The notes: generated by a model from the letters alone, not told the origin. 64,000 bases of DNA from an uncultured beta proteobacterium (GCA_903886975.1 CAISOB010000036.1:1-64000), one strand, 5' to 3'; counted from the stretch's first letter, positions 25,060-35,827 are shown. Program-made: numbers and translations.

Positions 25060-25491
25060 ATGAGCATGATGCAGGAATTCAAGGAATTTGCCATGAAGGG
25101 CAACGTCATGGATCTCGCCGTCGGCGTGATCATCGGCGGGGCTTTTGGCAAGATTGTCGATTCCGTGGTCGGTGATCTGATCATGCCGGTCATCGCCTGG
25201 ATCCTGGGCGGCAAGCTCGATTTTTCGGGAATGTACTTTGTTCTCGGCAGCGTTCCGCCGGGAACGGCGACGACTCTCGACGCGCTCAAGAAAGCGCAGG
25301 TGCCGGTGTTCGCCTACGGCAGTTTCATCACCATCCTGGTGAACTTCGTGATTCTGGCCTTCATCATTTTCATGATGGTCAAGCAGGTCAACCGCTTGCG
25401 CAAGGATGAACCCGCGGCGCCGCCGACTCCGGCCGAACCCCCGGAAGACACCGTGCTGCTGCGCGAAATTCGCGACAGTTTGAAAAAGTAG
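25060..25491 (+). CDS. mscL: Large-conductance mechanosensitive channel MscL
   Basis: This 143-aa protein has an amphipathic N-terminus ([26 protein letters not shown] in two parts), a pore helix 1, periplasmic loop, helix 2 ([22 protein letters not shown]) and a charged C-terminal bundle ([11 protein letters not shown]). It opens under membrane tension to release solutes in hypo-osmotic shock. GAGGAG lies 6 bases before the ATG. It converges with glnE, with only 2 bases between stops. Confidence 0.96.
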   Translation: MSMMQEFKEFAMKGNVMDLAVGVIIGGAFGKIVDSVVGDLIMPVIAWILGGKLDFSGMYFVLGSVPPGTATTLDALKKAQVPVFAYGSFITILVNFVILAFIIFMMVKQVNRLRKDEPAAPPTPAEPPEDTVLLREIRDSLKK

Positions 25492-25493
25492 TT

Positions 25494-28229
25494 TCAGCCT
25501 TGTTCGAAGACCGCCGCCCATAAGGTCTGCACGGCACCGATGCGGCGCGCCTGCGGGGCGCGCTCGACACGCGCGCCGCTGATGCCGTTCAGGCGCAAAG
25601 CGTGCTGCAGGCGGCGAAACTCACGGTAGCTGGCGCGCGCCGGATCGGCCAGCGCCGGTGAGATCAGGCCGAGTTCTCCGGCGATGCCGAGCAGCGCGAT
25701 GTTGCCGAGGTTGCCGCACAGGCGCGGGTGCCGGTGCGCGTAACCGAGGACGAGGTACTGGACGATGAATTCGACGTCGATCAGGCCGCCCGGATCCTGC
25801 TTGAGGTCGAACTCGTCCTCGCTGTGCGAGGCATGCGCGGCGAGCATGCGCCGGCGCATGCTCAGCACCTCTTCCCTGAGTTTGGCAAGATCGCGCGGCT
25901 GACGCAGGATCTCGATGCGCAGGGCTTCAAATTGCGCGCCGAGAACGGGGTCGCCGGCGCAGAAGCGCGCGCGCGTCAGCGCCTGATGTTCCCAGGTCCA
26001 GGCTTCCTGCAACTGGTAGTCGCGGAACGCGGCCAGCGTGCTGACCAGCAGCCCGGCCTCGCCGTTCGGGCGCAGGCGGAAATCGGTGTCGAACAGCATG
26101 CCCGACGAGGTCTGGCTGGACATCCAGGTGCTCATGCGCTGGCCGAGGCGTGCGTAAAGGGCGCCGACATCGGGCTCGGGATCGTCGTGCAGGTAGACGA
26201 GGTCAAGGTCGGAGCCGTAGGCGAGCTCCTTGCCGCCGAGCTTGCCGTAAGCGATGACTGCGAACTTCGGCGGCCGCTCGGGGTGCGGATGCCTGTCGCG
26301 CAGCTTGTTCCAGCACAGCTCGAGGGTGGTTTGCACGACGATGTCGGCGAGTTGCGTCAGGTGGTCGGCCAGGCGCTCGACCGTTTGCAAACCCGCGATA
26401 TCTTGCGCCAGCAGGCGGAAGACTTGCGCGTGGTGCGCTTCGCGCAGGATATTCATTTCACTCTCGGTGTCGCCGGCATGCTCGGCCAGGCGCAACTGCA
26501 GCGCGCTGCTAAAGTTCTCCCAGTTGGTGGCGATTTCGTAAAGGCGCGGGTCGAGCACTTCGTCGAGCAGGATCGGATGACGCGTCAGGTAGTCGGCCGC
26601 CCACGCCGAGCTGCCGATGATTTCGGCGACCTTGGAGAGCGTTTGCGGGTATTGCTGCAACAAGGCGAGATAGGCGCCGCGCCGGCTGATCGTCGCCAGG
26701 AAGTCGAGGCCGCGCTGCCAGGTCGCATCCGGCATCGGCGTCGCGGCGGCGGCGGCGATCAGACGCGGCCCGAGCGTATCGAGTCGCTCGCGATTGGGCG
26801 CCGGCAGCTGCAGATACTTGGCGCTGCGGCGAAAGCTCCCGAGCCGCTCGAGCATCGCCCGCGGCTGACGGAAGTTCAGCTGCGACAGCGCTTCCAGCGC
26901 ATCGTCGCCGTCGCTCTGTTCGAACCACAGCGCGGCGAGCGCATGGATGCCTTCTTCAGGGCTCGAGAAGATTTCATCGAAATGTCGGGCGACGCGCTGG
27001 CGGTGTCCGTCGAGTGCCGCAAGGAATCCAGGCCAATCGGCAAATCCCATGGACGCGGCGACCAGGCCGCGCTCTTCGTCGCTGATTGGCAGGCTGTGCG
27101 TCTGGGCGTCGTTAACATATTGCAGCCGGTGTTCGAGCCGGCGCAGAAAATCGTATGCGCTCACCAATTCGCACACGCTCTCGACCGGCAGCAGGCGGCG
27201 TTCGGCAAGCAGCGGCAGGACTTCAAGCGTCGCCCGGATTTGCAGCAGCGGATCGCGGCCGCCGCGGATCAGTTGGAAGACCTGCGCCATGAACTCGATT
27301 TCCCGGATGCCGCCGGGGCCAAGCTTGATGTGGTCGGCCATGTCGCGGCGGGCGACTTCGCGGCGGATCTGCGCGTGCAGGTCGCGCATCGCGTTGATCG
27401 CGCCGAAATCGAGATACTTGCGGAAGATGAAAGGGCGCGAGACTCTTTCAAGCGCTGCAATCCACTCGGCCTGCCGGTTGTCGCCGGAATTCATCACGCG
27501 CGCCTTGATCCAGGCGTAGCGCTCCCATTCGCGCCCCTGGGCGATGAAATAGTTTTCGAGCGAAACGATCGAGCCGACGAGAGGACCGGAGTCGCCGTTC
27601 GGACGCAGGCGCATGTCGACGCGAAAGACCCGACCGTCGCCGGTGATTTCGCCGAGCGCGGCGATCAGGCTCTTGCCGAGGCGCGCGAAAAAGTCGAAGG
27701 CCTCGATTTTGCGCGTGCTCTCAGGCGTGCCCGCGGTTTCGCCGTCCTCCGGGTAAATGAAAATGAAATCGACATCGGAGGAGACATTGAGCTCGCGGCC
27801 GCCGAGCTTGCCCATGCCGACGATGAGCAGGCGCTGCGGCCGGCCCTGCTTGTCGAGCGGCTCGCCGAATTGCGCGGCGAGGCGGCGGTGCAGAAGATCG
27901 AGCGCGAAATTGGTGGCGAGGTCGGCGAGTTGGGTCATGGTCTCGACCACTTCGGCGAGCGGCGCCAAGCCGCCGACATCGCGCAGGATCAACGCCGCCA
28001 TGACGCGCTGGCGCAGGCGGCGCAAGACACGCTTGAGGCTCTCCTCGTCGATCGGCGTTTCGGCGGCCAGAAAATCGCCCATCAGGCGGCTGTCGACCGG
28101 ACGGCCGACGTGCTCCTCCAACCAGGCGGCAAGTTCCGGGTGCGCGGCCAGCAGCTGGCGCAAATAGCGGCTATGCGCGAGCGCCGATTGCCATTCGGGC
28201 GGGGAAGCGTTGTCTGGTAGTTCGGTCAT
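25494..28229 (-). CDS. glnE: Bifunctional glutamine synthetase adenylyltransferase/deadenylase
   Basis: This 911-aa cytoplasmic enzyme has two nucleotidyltransferase domains: the N-terminal deadenylase with SSDVDFIFIYPEDGE near residue 176, and the C-terminal adenylyltransferase with YGSDLDLVYLHDD near 670, each followed by a helical PII-response region (GPGGIREIEFMAQ and DPGGLIDVEFIVQ). It attaches AMP to, or removes it from, glutamine synthetase according to nitrogen status. Length and order are normal. Convergent with mscL; divergent from yhdP. Confidence 0.96.
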   Translation of the reverse strand: MTELPDNASPPEWQSALAHSRYLRQLLAAHPELAAWLEEHVGRPVDSRLMGDFLAAETPIDEESLKRVLRRLRQRVMAALILRDVGGLAPLAEVVETMTQLADLATNFALDLLHRRLAAQFGEPLDKQGRPQRLLIVGMGKLGGRELNVSSDVDFIFIYPEDGETAGTPESTRKIEAFDFFARLGKSLIAALGEITGDGRVFRVDMRLRPNGDSGPLVGSIVSLENYFIAQGREWERYAWIKARVMNSGDNRQAEWIAALERVSRPFIFRKYLDFGAINAMRDLHAQIRREVARRDMADHIKLGPGGIREIEFMAQVFQLIRGGRDPLLQIRATLEVLPLLAERRLLPVESVCELVSAYDFLRRLEHRLQYVNDAQTHSLPISDEERGLVAASMGFADWPGFLAALDGHRQRVARHFDEIFSSPEEGIHALAALWFEQSDGDDALEALSQLNFRQPRAMLERLGSFRRSAKYLQLPAPNRERLDTLGPRLIAAAAATPMPDATWQRGLDFLATISRRGAYLALLQQYPQTLSKVAEIIGSSAWAADYLTRHPILLDEVLDPRLYEIATNWENFSSALQLRLAEHAGDTESEMNILREAHHAQVFRLLAQDIAGLQTVERLADHLTQLADIVVQTTLELCWNKLRDRHPHPERPPKFAVIAYGKLGGKELAYGSDLDLVYLHDDPEPDVGALYARLGQRMSTWMSSQTSSGMLFDTDFRLRPNGEAGLLVSTLAAFRDYQLQEAWTWEHQALTRARFCAGDPVLGAQFEALRIEILRQPRDLAKLREEVLSMRRRMLAAHASHSEDEFDLKQDPGGLIDVEFIVQYLVLGYAHRHPRLCGNLGNIALLGIAGELGLISPALADPARASYREFRRLQHALRLNGISGARVERAPQARRIGAVQTLWAAVFEQG

Positions 28230-28384
28230 TTCTTTGTTCTTATCACAAAGCCCGGGCGGGTCGGTCCGACAATGGCCGATTCTCCCAAAGCCGTTACAAT
28301 TGAACCTTCGCTTAATTCAATCCCCGACGCCATTCTAGTGACGCCTCTCGATAATTGGCAAAATCTTCCGCAACTGGCCGCCGC

Positions 28385-31300
28385 ATGACGAGCCGCATGG
28401 AGTTGCGCGCGGCGGTCTATCATCGTCTGCACTGGCTGCTGCCCTTCATCTGGTACCGGCCGGTGCGCGTTGCCTGGCGCTTGCTGGTGTGGGGCTTCTG
28501 GATCGTCTATTTCAGCTTTGTCGTCGCCGTGCTGGCGCTGCGCTATAGCATCCTGCCGCATGTCGAAGCCTATCGCGGCGATGTCGAGCGCCTGGTGAGC
28601 GGGGCGCTTGGGCAAACCGTCAGCATCGGCCGCCTCGAGGCGAGTTGGGATGGCATCAATCCCGATCTGACCCTGATCGATGTGCGCATCGCTGACGCCG
28701 GCGGCCGGCCGGCGCTGGCTTTTTCACGCGTCGAAGCGATTCTCTCATGGTGGTCGGTGCCGAGCGCGCAGCTCAAGCTGCGCCTTTTGCGCATCGAGCA
28801 GCCGACGCTCAATCTGCGCCGCGATACGCAAGGCCATTTCTTCATCGCCGGAATTCCGGTCAGCCGCGAAGTCAGCGACAACAATGTATCCGATTGGATC
28901 CTCGCGCTAAGACGCATCCGCGTGCGCGGCGCGACCCTGGTCTGGGATGACGAATTGCGCCAGGCGCCGCAACTCACCTTGCAAGACCTCGACTTTGCGC
29001 TCGACAACAATGGCGAGCAGCATGCTTTTGGCCTAACCGCCCGCCCGCCCGCCGAATTGGCGTCGATGATCGACATCCGCGGCGATTTTCGCGGCAGCGA
29101 CGTCGATCGGGTGCAAGCGTGGTCGGGGAAGATGTACGCGGGAATCACCTATGCCGACCTCGCCATCTGGCGACAGTGGATCGACTATCCGATCGCGCTG
29201 GCGCACGGGCAGGGTGCCTTGCGCACCTGGTTGGGCTTTAGCCAGGGCAGCCTGCGCGAAATCACCGCCGACGTCAGCCTGCAGGATGTCAGCCTGCGTC
29301 TCGCACAGGGTCTGCCGGCGCTGGAACTCGATCGCATGTCGGGACGCCTCGGCGCGCGGTTTTCGGCCACGGGTTTCGAGGTCGAAGGGCAGCACGTCGA
29401 ACTGGCGACGCGCGAACTCAAGTCGGAGAAGAACGAAGCGCGCGAGACGATTCGCGTCGAACCGTCGGATTTTCGCGTCGATTGGCAACCGGCGCCCGAC
29501 GGCCAAACCGTCGTCGGCAGCGCCAGCGCCAGCCAAGTTGACGTCGGCGCGCTGGCCAGGCTCGCCGAGCACCTGCCTTTCGACGCGCGATCGCACCGCT
29601 TGTTGAACGAGTACGCGCCGCGCGGCCGGATCAGCGGGCTCGCCGCAAAATGGAAGGCCAACGCCGATACCCTGCAAACCTATTCGCTCAAAGCCGGCTT
29701 CGATCAACTGGCACTCAAGGCCCAGGGCTATTTCCCAGGCTTCTCCGGTTTGTCGGGGGTACTCGAGGCCACCGAAGAAGGCGGCAGTGCGACGCTGCGC
29801 ACGAATAAAGCGGCGATCGATCTGCCGCGTATTTTTCCTGAATCGCTGATTGCCCTCGATACCTTGAGCGCCGAGGCCAAATGGAAGATCGGCAGCGGCG
29901 TACTCGATGTCGAATTGCCGCACGTCGAATTCTCGAGCGCCGATGCCGCCGGAACCGCGCAGGGCAGTTACCGCACCAGCGGGCAGGGGCCGGGCAGCAT
30001 CGATATGACGGCGGCGCTGACGCGCGGCGACGCGCGCGCCGTCTGGCGTTACATGCCGCGCGTGGTCGGCGCCGGCGCGCGGCAATGGCTGCGCGATTCG
30101 CTGCTGGCGGGCAGCGCGAGCGAAGCGAAGCTGACACTGAAGGGCGATCTGTCGTACTTCCCTTTCGTCGACAAGACGAAGGGCCAGTTCCTGGTCACGG
30201 TCAAGGCCAAGGACGCGGTGCTCGATTACGCCGTCGGCTGGCCGCGCATCGAGGGCATCGACGGGGATTTGCGCTTCGAAGGCAAAGGAATGACCATCGA
30301 GGCGCGACGCGGCGCCATTCTCGGCGCGCAGCTTTCGAACACGCACGCGGAAATTGTCGATCTGAGCGCGCCGGTGTCGACGCTGACGGTCAAGGGCAAG
30401 GCCGACGGGCCGACTTCCGAGTTCCTGAAGTTCATCGACCGCAGCCCGGTCGCCGAGCGTATCGATCACTTTACTGAAGACATGCGCGCCAGCGGCAATG
30501 GCCATCTCGACCTGACGCTGGTGATTCCGCTGAGCGAGGCCAGGCTCGGGGATTCGAAGATCGACGGCAGTTACCGCCTGGCCAGTAATGAGGTGACGGT
30601 CGACGCCGCGCTGCCGCCGCTAAAACAGGTCACCGGCAGCGTGCAATTCTCCGGCAGCGATCTGCGCGTTCCCGAAATTACCGCTACCCTATTTGGCGGG
30701 CCGCTCTCGATCAAGGGCGGATCGCAGAAAGACGGCCGGGTGTTGATTACAGCCAACGGCTCGGTCAGCACCGCGCAATTGCGCCAACAGTCGGATTCGC
30801 CGCTGCTCGAAAAGCTTTCGGGAACGACCGCCTATCAGGGCGAGGTGCACATCAACAAGCGCAATGCCGAACTGGTGATCGATTCGACACTCGCCGGGCT
30901 TGAATCCTCCTTGCCCGAACCTTTCAACAAGACCGCGGGCGCCTCGCTGCCCCTGCATTTCGAAAGAAGATTTCTGCCTGCCGGCCGCGATCAGATCAGC
31001 GGCTCGCTTGGCAACGTCCTGACGCTGCAGTTGATCCGGCGCCGGCAGACCGATACCTATGCGGTCGAACGCGGCGCGATTGCAGTCGGGCGATCGCTGC
31101 GCCTGCCCGACGCCGGTGTCGCCTTAGGCCTGACGGCCAAGCGCGTCGATCTCGACTACTGGCGGCACATGCTGCACCCGGCAAGCCCCGGCGCGGCGCC
31201 GGAAACCTCGGCCGCGTCCCCGCTCGATGCGGTCAGCATCAAGACGCCGGATTTGGTGATCCTGGGGCGGCATTACAATGACGTCGATTTGAACGCGACG

Positions 31301-32341
31301 GCGACGCCGGGACAGTGGAAGATTGCACTCAACTCGCAGCAGGCCAGCGGCGATCTGCAATGGGACAGCGCGGGCGGCGGCAAGCTGTCCGCCCGCCTCA
31401 AGCAAATGACAATAGATCCGTCGGCCGTATCGAAGACACCGGACATCGGCGACGCGGTCAAGGAATTGCCGGCGCTGGATATCGTCGCTGACGATTTTTC
31501 GCTCGGACAACTGCATTTCGGGCGGCTCGAAGTGCAGGCGCACAACGAGGGCAGCATGTGGCGTTTGAGCAAGATCCAGGCGACCAATCCCTATGGCGTC
31601 TTTGCCGGCAGCGGTCAGTGGCAGATCGGTAGCGGCAGGAATCGGACACAGCTCGATTTCAAGCTCGACAGCAATGACGTCGGCAAGCTTCTCGAACGGC
31701 TTGGCTATCCCGGCACGGTGCGCGCCGGCAACACCCAGTTCGGCGGGAAGGTCGGATGGGACGGTCCGCCGTCCTCGCTCGATTACGCATCCCTGAGCGG
31801 GGAAATGAATCTTGAAGCGAGCAAGGGGCAGTTTCTCAAGCTTGACCCGGGCGCCGGCAAACTGCTCGGGCTGATCAGCTTGCAAGGATTACCGCGCCGG
31901 ATTACGCTCGATTTCAAGGATGTTTTCAGTGAGGGCTTCGCCTTCGACAGCATCAGCAGCAAGCTCGCCGTGCAGAACGGCCTGATGCGCACCGATCGCC
32001 TGCAGATCGACGGACCGTCGGCGCGAGTCGTGATGCGTGGCGAGGTGGACCTCAAGCATGAGACGCAGCAGCTCAACGTCAATGTCCAGCCCGAACTCGG
32101 TGGTACCGCCGCGCTCGGCGTGGCGCTCGTCAACCCGATTGCCGGGGTGGCGACCTGGGTGGCGCACAAGATGTTGCAGAACCCGCTCAATCACATGTTC
32201 GGCTTTGATTATCGGGTGACCGGGACATGGGACGATCCCAAGGTCGAGAAACTCTCGCGCAACGCGCCGCAAGAGGCCGTTCCGCGCTTGCCGACGATTT
32301 CCAACACACCGGGGACCGCCAATGGCGCTGCCGAGAAATGA
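28385..32341 (+). CDS. yhdP: YhdP family AsmA-like envelope protein
   Basis: This giant protein of about 1318 aa has one N-terminal membrane helix (LLVWGFWIVYFSFVVAVLALRY), a long periplasmic beta-rich body with AsmA-like repeats, and a conserved C-terminal domain (GKLLGLISLQGLPRRITLDF, DRLQIDGPSARVVMRGEVDL). YhdP-type proteins bridge inner and outer membranes and carry phospholipid. ATG 28385 is chosen; TTG 28355 and ATG 28397 are alternatives, none with a clear ribosome site. The order yhdP-nitrilase-tldD is common in proteobacteria. Confidence 0.9.
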   Translation: MTSRMELRAAVYHRLHWLLPFIWYRPVRVAWRLLVWGFWIVYFSFVVAVLALRYSILPHVEAYRGDVERLVSGALGQTVSIGRLEASWDGINPDLTLIDVRIADAGGRPALAFSRVEAILSWWSVPSAQLKLRLLRIEQPTLNLRRDTQGHFFIAGIPVSREVSDNNVSDWILALRRIRVRGATLVWDDELRQAPQLTLQDLDFALDNNGEQHAFGLTARPPAELASMIDIRGDFRGSDVDRVQAWSGKMYAGITYADLAIWRQWIDYPIALAHGQGALRTWLGFSQGSLREITADVSLQDVSLRLAQGLPALELDRMSGRLGARFSATGFEVEGQHVELATRELKSEKNEARETIRVEPSDFRVDWQPAPDGQTVVGSASASQVDVGALARLAEHLPFDARSHRLLNEYAPRGRISGLAAKWKANADTLQTYSLKAGFDQLALKAQGYFPGFSGLSGVLEATEEGGSATLRTNKAAIDLPRIFPESLIALDTLSAEAKWKIGSGVLDVELPHVEFSSADAAGTAQGSYRTSGQGPGSIDMTAALTRGDARAVWRYMPRVVGAGARQWLRDSLLAGSASEAKLTLKGDLSYFPFVDKTKGQFLVTVKAKDAVLDYAVGWPRIEGIDGDLRFEGKGMTIEARRGAILGAQLSNTHAEIVDLSAPVSTLTVKGKADGPTSEFLKFIDRSPVAERIDHFTEDMRASGNGHLDLTLVIPLSEARLGDSKIDGSYRLASNEVTVDAALPPLKQVTGSVQFSGSDLRVPEITATLFGGPLSIKGGSQKDGRVLITANGSVSTAQLRQQSDSPLLEKLSGTTAYQGEVHINKRNAELVIDSTLAGLESSLPEPFNKTAGASLPLHFERRFLPAGRDQISGSLGNVLTLQLIRRRQTDTYAVERGAIAVGRSLRLPDAGVALGLTAKRVDLDYWRHMLHPASPGAAPETSAASPLDAVSIKTPDLVILGRHYNDVDLNATATPGQWKIALNSQQASGDLQWDSAGGGKLSARLKQMTIDPSAVSKTPDIGDAVKELPALDIVADDFSLGQLHFGRLEVQAHNEGSMWRLSKIQATNPYGVFAGSGQWQIGSGRNRTQLDFKLDSNDVGKLLERLGYPGTVRAGNTQFGGKVGWDGPPSSLDYASLSGEMNLEASKGQFLKLDPGAGKLLGLISLQGLPRRITLDFKDVFSEGFAFDSISSKLAVQNGLMRTDRLQIDGPSARVVMRGEVDLKHETQQLNVNVQPELGGTAALGVALVNPIAGVATWVAHKMLQNPLNHMFGFDYRVTGTWDDPKVEKLSRNAPQEAVPRLPTISNTPGTANGAAEK

Positions 32342-33185
32342 ATCCGGAGCACCGCGCAAGGCGGAGAGCGTATTGAAGAATGCGCGCCTTGCCGCAGTGC
32401 AAATGGTGTCCACCCCGCGCGTCGAAGAGAATTTGCGCAGCGCCGGCGCGTTGATCTCCGAAGCCGTCGCGCAGGGCGCCGATCTCGTTGCTCTGCCCGA
32501 ATACTTCCCGATCATGGGTGCGAGCGATGGCGACAAACTGCGCGCGCGCGAAGCCGATGGCGCCGGCCCGATTCAAAGCTTTCTTGCGGAAACGGCGCGC
32601 CGGCACGGCATCTGGCTGGTCGGCGGCTCGCTGCCGCTGATTGCCGGTGCGCCCGGCGCGGGCGGCAAGGCCTTCAATTCCTGCCTCGTCTACAACCCGC
32701 AAGGCGAACGCGTGGCGCGTTACGACAAGATTCACCTGTTCGGTTTCGAGAAAGGCGGCGAGCGCTACAACGAGAGTGCGATGGTCGCCGCCGGCAGCCA
32801 GCCGGCCGTTTGCAGCACGCCTTTCGGACGCGTCGGCTTGTCGATCTGCTATGACATCCGGTTCCCAGAGCTGTATCGTGCGCTCGGCGTTGTCGACCTC
32901 CTGGTGATTCCCGCCGCATTCACCGAAACGACCGGGCGCGCCCATTGGGAAATCCTCCTGCGCGCACGCGCCATCGAAAACCAATGTTACGTGCTGGCCA
33001 GCGCGCAGGGCGGCCGCCACGAAAATGGCCGCGAAACGCATGGCAACAGCCTGATGATCGACCCCTGGGGCGAGATTCTCGGGCGCCTGCCGAAAGGCTC
33101 CGGCATCGTCGTCGGCGAGCTTGACCATGCGCGCATCGCCGAAGTGCGCGCCAGCCTGCCGGCGCTAACGCATCGGGTATTGTGA
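32322..33185 (+). CDS. Carbon-nitrogen hydrolase (Nit1/deaminated glutathione amidase-like)
   Basis: This 287-aa nitrilase-fold protein has the Glu-Lys-Cys triad: LVALPEYFP, RYDKIHLFGF and GLSICYDIRFPELYR. The CYDIRFPELYR segment and the partnership with yhdP/tldD fit the Nit1 branch that hydrolyses deaminated glutathione, a metabolite-repair job in the cytoplasm. Its ATG lies 20 bases inside the end of yhdP, so it is translated from the same message. Broader omega-amidase activity is possible. Confidence 0.87.
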   Translation: MALPRNESGAPRKAESVLKNARLAAVQMVSTPRVEENLRSAGALISEAVAQGADLVALPEYFPIMGASDGDKLRAREADGAGPIQSFLAETARRHGIWLVGGSLPLIAGAPGAGGKAFNSCLVYNPQGERVARYDKIHLFGFEKGGERYNESAMVAAGSQPAVCSTPFGRVGLSICYDIRFPELYRALGVVDLLVIPAAFTETTGRAHWEILLRARAIENQCYVLASAQGGRHENGRETHGNSLMIDPWGEILGRLPKGSGIVVGELDHARIAEVRASLPALTHRVL

Positions 33186-33210
33186 GAAGATAGGAATACG
33201 GAACCTCTTT

Positions 33211-33302
33211 CAACACGGAGCACACAGAGACACGGGGTGCCAGGGAAACGCGATTTCCGTCAGTGTTCTCCGTAATCTTCGTGTCGCGGTGCTCTCGGTG
33301 TC
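33211..33302. repeat. Dispersed imperfect palindrome (CACGGAG-type), copy 1
   Basis: The sequence from CAACACGGAGCACACAGAG to CTCTCGGTGTC forms an imperfect inverted repeat of CACxGAG-rich arms. A related element lies at 51978-52080. It sits between the nitrilase and tldD genes. Confidence 0.6.
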
Positions 33303-33329
33303 GAGAGCGCTTACTTAAATCGGAATCTA

Positions 33330-34790
33330 ATGACCGCAAAAGTGCAAACCCTGCTCGTGCAGGCGCAGAAAACCCTGCTTACGCCCTATGGCCTGGATGT
33401 CGCTACGCTGGACAAGGTGTTCGGAGCGATCATGGCGCGCGACGTCGATTACGCCGACCTCTATTTTCAATACAGCCGTTCGGAAGCGTGGAGTCTCGAG
33501 GAAGGCATTGTCAAGTCGGGCAGCTTCAATATCGATGAGGGCGTCGGCGTGCGCGCCATGGCCGGCGAGAAGACGGCGTTTGCCTATTCTGACGATATCA
33601 GCCTGCCGGCGCTGGGCGCCGCCGCGTCGGCCGTGCGTGCCATTGCCGCGGCCGGGCAGCAGCGGCGCGGCAGGATCGTTGCGCCCGCACGAACATTGCC
33701 GACGCACGCGCTGTATGCGGGTCTTGATCCGATTGCCTCGCTGCCGGCCGCGGCCAAGGTGCAATTGCTCGAGCGGCTCGAGTCCTATGCGCGCGCCGAG
33801 GATTCGCGCGTCAAGCAGGTCATGGCGCATCTTGCCGGCGAGTACGAAGTCGTGCTCGTTGCCGGCAGCGATGGCCGGCTGGCCGCCGATATCCGGCCGC
33901 TCGTCCGGGTTTCGATCACAGTCATCGTCGAAGGACTGAACGGCGATCGCGAACAGGGTTCGGCCGGCGGCGGCGGCCGCAGCGACTACGGCTACTTCAG
34001 CGATGCGCTGCTGCGCGGCTACGCCCGCGAGGCGGTGCATCAGGCGGTCACCAATCTCGAGGCGCGCCCGGCGCCGGCCGGCACGATGACCGTCGTGCTC
34101 GGCTCCGGCTGGCCCGGCATCCTGCTGCACGAGGCGGTCGGCCATGGTCTGGAGGGCGACTTCAACCGCAAGGGGAGTTCGACCTTCGCCGGCCGGATCG
34201 GCAGCCGCGTCGCGGCCAAAGGGGTCACCGTCGTCGATGACGGAAGCATTCCGGATCGCCGCGGTTCTCTCAATATCGACGACGAGGGCAATCCGACGCA
34301 GCGCACCGTGCTGATCGAGGACGGCATCCTCAAGGGCTATATGCAGGACAGTCTCAATGCCCGCCTGATGGGCGTGGCGCCAACCGGCAACGGCCGGCGC
34401 GAGTCCTTCGCCCACCTGCCGCTGCCGCGCATGACCAATACCATGATGTTGAGCGGCGACCGGAGCGCGGAGGAAATCATCGCCTCGGTGAAGAAAGGGA
34501 TCTATGCGGTCAACTTCGGCGGCGGACAGGTCGACATCACCAACGGCAAGTTCGTCTTTTCGATGTCCGAGGCCTACCTGATCGAGGACGGCAAGCTGGC
34601 CGGCCCGGTCAAGGGCGCGACGCTGATCGGCAGCGGACCCGAAGCGATGAATCAGGTGGCCATGATCGGCGATGACATGCGCCTCGACCCCGGCGTCGGG
34701 ACCTGCGGCAAGGACGGACAGAGCGTTCCGGTCGGGGTCGGCCAGCCGACGCTGCGCATTGAGGGGCTGACGGTCGGCGGAACCGCCTGA
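33330..34790 (+). CDS. tldD: Metalloprotease TldD
   Basis: This 486-aa protein has the TldD signatures: the zinc-binding [12 protein letters not shown] motif near residue 270, [11 protein letters not shown] near 80, and the C-terminal [23 protein letters not shown]. With TldE/PmbA it forms a cytoplasmic peptidase that degrades unfolded peptides and matures microcin- or CcdA-like substrates; tldE is not in the window. The start is ATG 33330 after a repeat-filled spacer. No close ribosome site is visible; AGCGC-rich sequence precedes. Confidence 0.95.
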   Translation: MTAKVQTLLVQAQKTLLTPYGLDVATLDKVFGAIMARDVDYADLYFQYSRSEAWSLEEGIVKSGSFNIDEGVGVRAMAGEKTAFAYSDDISLPALGAAASAVRAIAAAGQQRRGRIVAPARTLPTHALYAGLDPIASLPAAAKVQLLERLESYARAEDSRVKQVMAHLAGEYEVVLVAGSDGRLAADIRPLVRVSITVIVEGLNGDREQGSAGGGGRSDYGYFSDALLRGYAREAVHQAVTNLEARPAPAGTMTVVLGSGWPGILLHEAVGHGLEGDFNRKGSSTFAGRIGSRVAAKGVTVVDDGSIPDRRGSLNIDDEGNPTQRTVLIEDGILKGYMQDSLNARLMGVAPTGNGRRESFAHLPLPRMTNTMMLSGDRSAEEIIASVKKGIYAVNFGGGQVDITNGKFVFSMSEAYLIEDGKLAGPVKGATLIGSGPEAMNQVAMIGDDMRLDPGVGTCGKDGQSVPVGVGQPTLRIEGLTVGGTA

Positions 34791-34917
34791 GCGAAGTTCG
34801 CGCGCGGCCCGGCTCCGCTGAGATCGGCGGCCGGCGATTGCCGCGTGTATCATGACAGAGTGCTGCCATGGTGTCGCCGATCCTGGCTGCGCGCCCTGCG
34901 AACTTTCCGGGTGACCC

Positions 34918-35799
34918 ATGAGCCGACTTGCGCCTTGCCTGAAACTCCTGCGACCGCACCAGTGGGTCAAGAGCGGATTCGTCTTCGTCGGGCTGCTGTT
35001 CGGCCATGCCTGGGATGACTCGCTGCTGGTGCACAAGGTGCTGCTCGCTGCGGCCGCTTTCGCGCTTGCCGCTTCGGCGGTTTATGTGGGGAACGATCTG
35101 GCCGACCGCGAGCGCGATCGTCAGCATCCGGAAAAACGCCAGCGGCCTCTCGCCTGCGGTTCAGTGAGCGTGACGCAGGCGCTGCTGCTCGCCGTCGGCT
35201 GCCTGCTCGCGGCGCTGCTGCTGGCGCATGCTGCGGCCAATGCCGTCCTGTGGATCGTGCTCTTTTATGTGCTGCTCAATGCGGCTTACTCGCTGGGCTT
35301 GAAACACGTCGTTCTGCTCGATGTATTCATCATATCGGCGGGTTTCATGCTGCGTATTCTGGCTGGCACGCTCGGCGTCGGCATCGCGCCTTCGCACTGG
35401 CTCTTGCTGTGCGGCCTGCTGCTGACGCTCTTCCTCGGCTTTGCCAAGCGCCGTGCCGAATTGAATGCGCTGGCCGGACAAGGTGGCAGCCATCGCCGCG
35501 TGCTCGACGATTACGATCCGGTGCTGCTCGACAAGCTGATCACGATTTGTGCGGCTGGCGCCATCGTCAGCTACAGCCTGTACACAGTGAGCGCCGAGAC
35601 GGTCGCCATGCACGGCACGGACAACCTGATCTATACAGTCCCATTTGTCATTTACGGGATCTTTCGCTATCTCTTCCTGCTGCACCGCCGTGGCGGCGGC
35701 GGCGATCCGGCCGCCGCGCTGCTCCGCGACCGGCATCTGCTCGCCGCTTTCGGCTGCTGGCTATTCAGCGTCATCTTGCTGCTCGGCTGGTTCGGCTAG
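34918..35799 (+). CDS. UbiA-family prenyltransferase (decaprenyl-phosphate phosphoribosyltransferase-like)
   Basis: This 293-aa integral membrane protein has about eight or nine helices. The N-terminus KLLRPHQWVKSGFVFVGLLFG and the Asp-rich motif NDLADRERDRQHPEKRQRPLA, plus DYDPVLLDKL, resemble the UbiA branch that includes decaprenylphosphoryl-5-phosphoribose synthases. These attach a sugar phosphate or aromatic ring to a polyprenyl carrier. Partner genes for arabinose-type or quinone synthesis are absent, so the acceptor is unknown. It converges with the cobalamin adenosyltransferase gene. Confidence 0.8.
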   Translation: MSRLAPCLKLLRPHQWVKSGFVFVGLLFGHAWDDSLLVHKVLLAAAAFALAASAVYVGNDLADRERDRQHPEKRQRPLACGSVSVTQALLLAVGCLLAALLLAHAAANAVLWIVLFYVLLNAAYSLGLKHVVLLDVFIISAGFMLRILAGTLGVGIAPSHWLLLCGLLLTLFLGFAKRRAELNALAGQGGSHRRVLDDYDPVLLDKLITICAAGAIVSYSLYTVSAETVAMHGTDNLIYTVPFVIYGIFRYLFLLHRRGGGGDPAAALLRDRHLLAAFGCWLFSVILLLGWFG

Positions 35800-35827
35800 C
35801 CGCCGGTAACGGCGGCGGGGCTGGCGC

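Noticed and set aside
25728..28220. Open frame of 830 codons on the plus strand opposite glnE
   Set aside because: Shadow of glnE; no ribosome site, no recognisable domain, and glnE has both catalytic motifs on the other strand.
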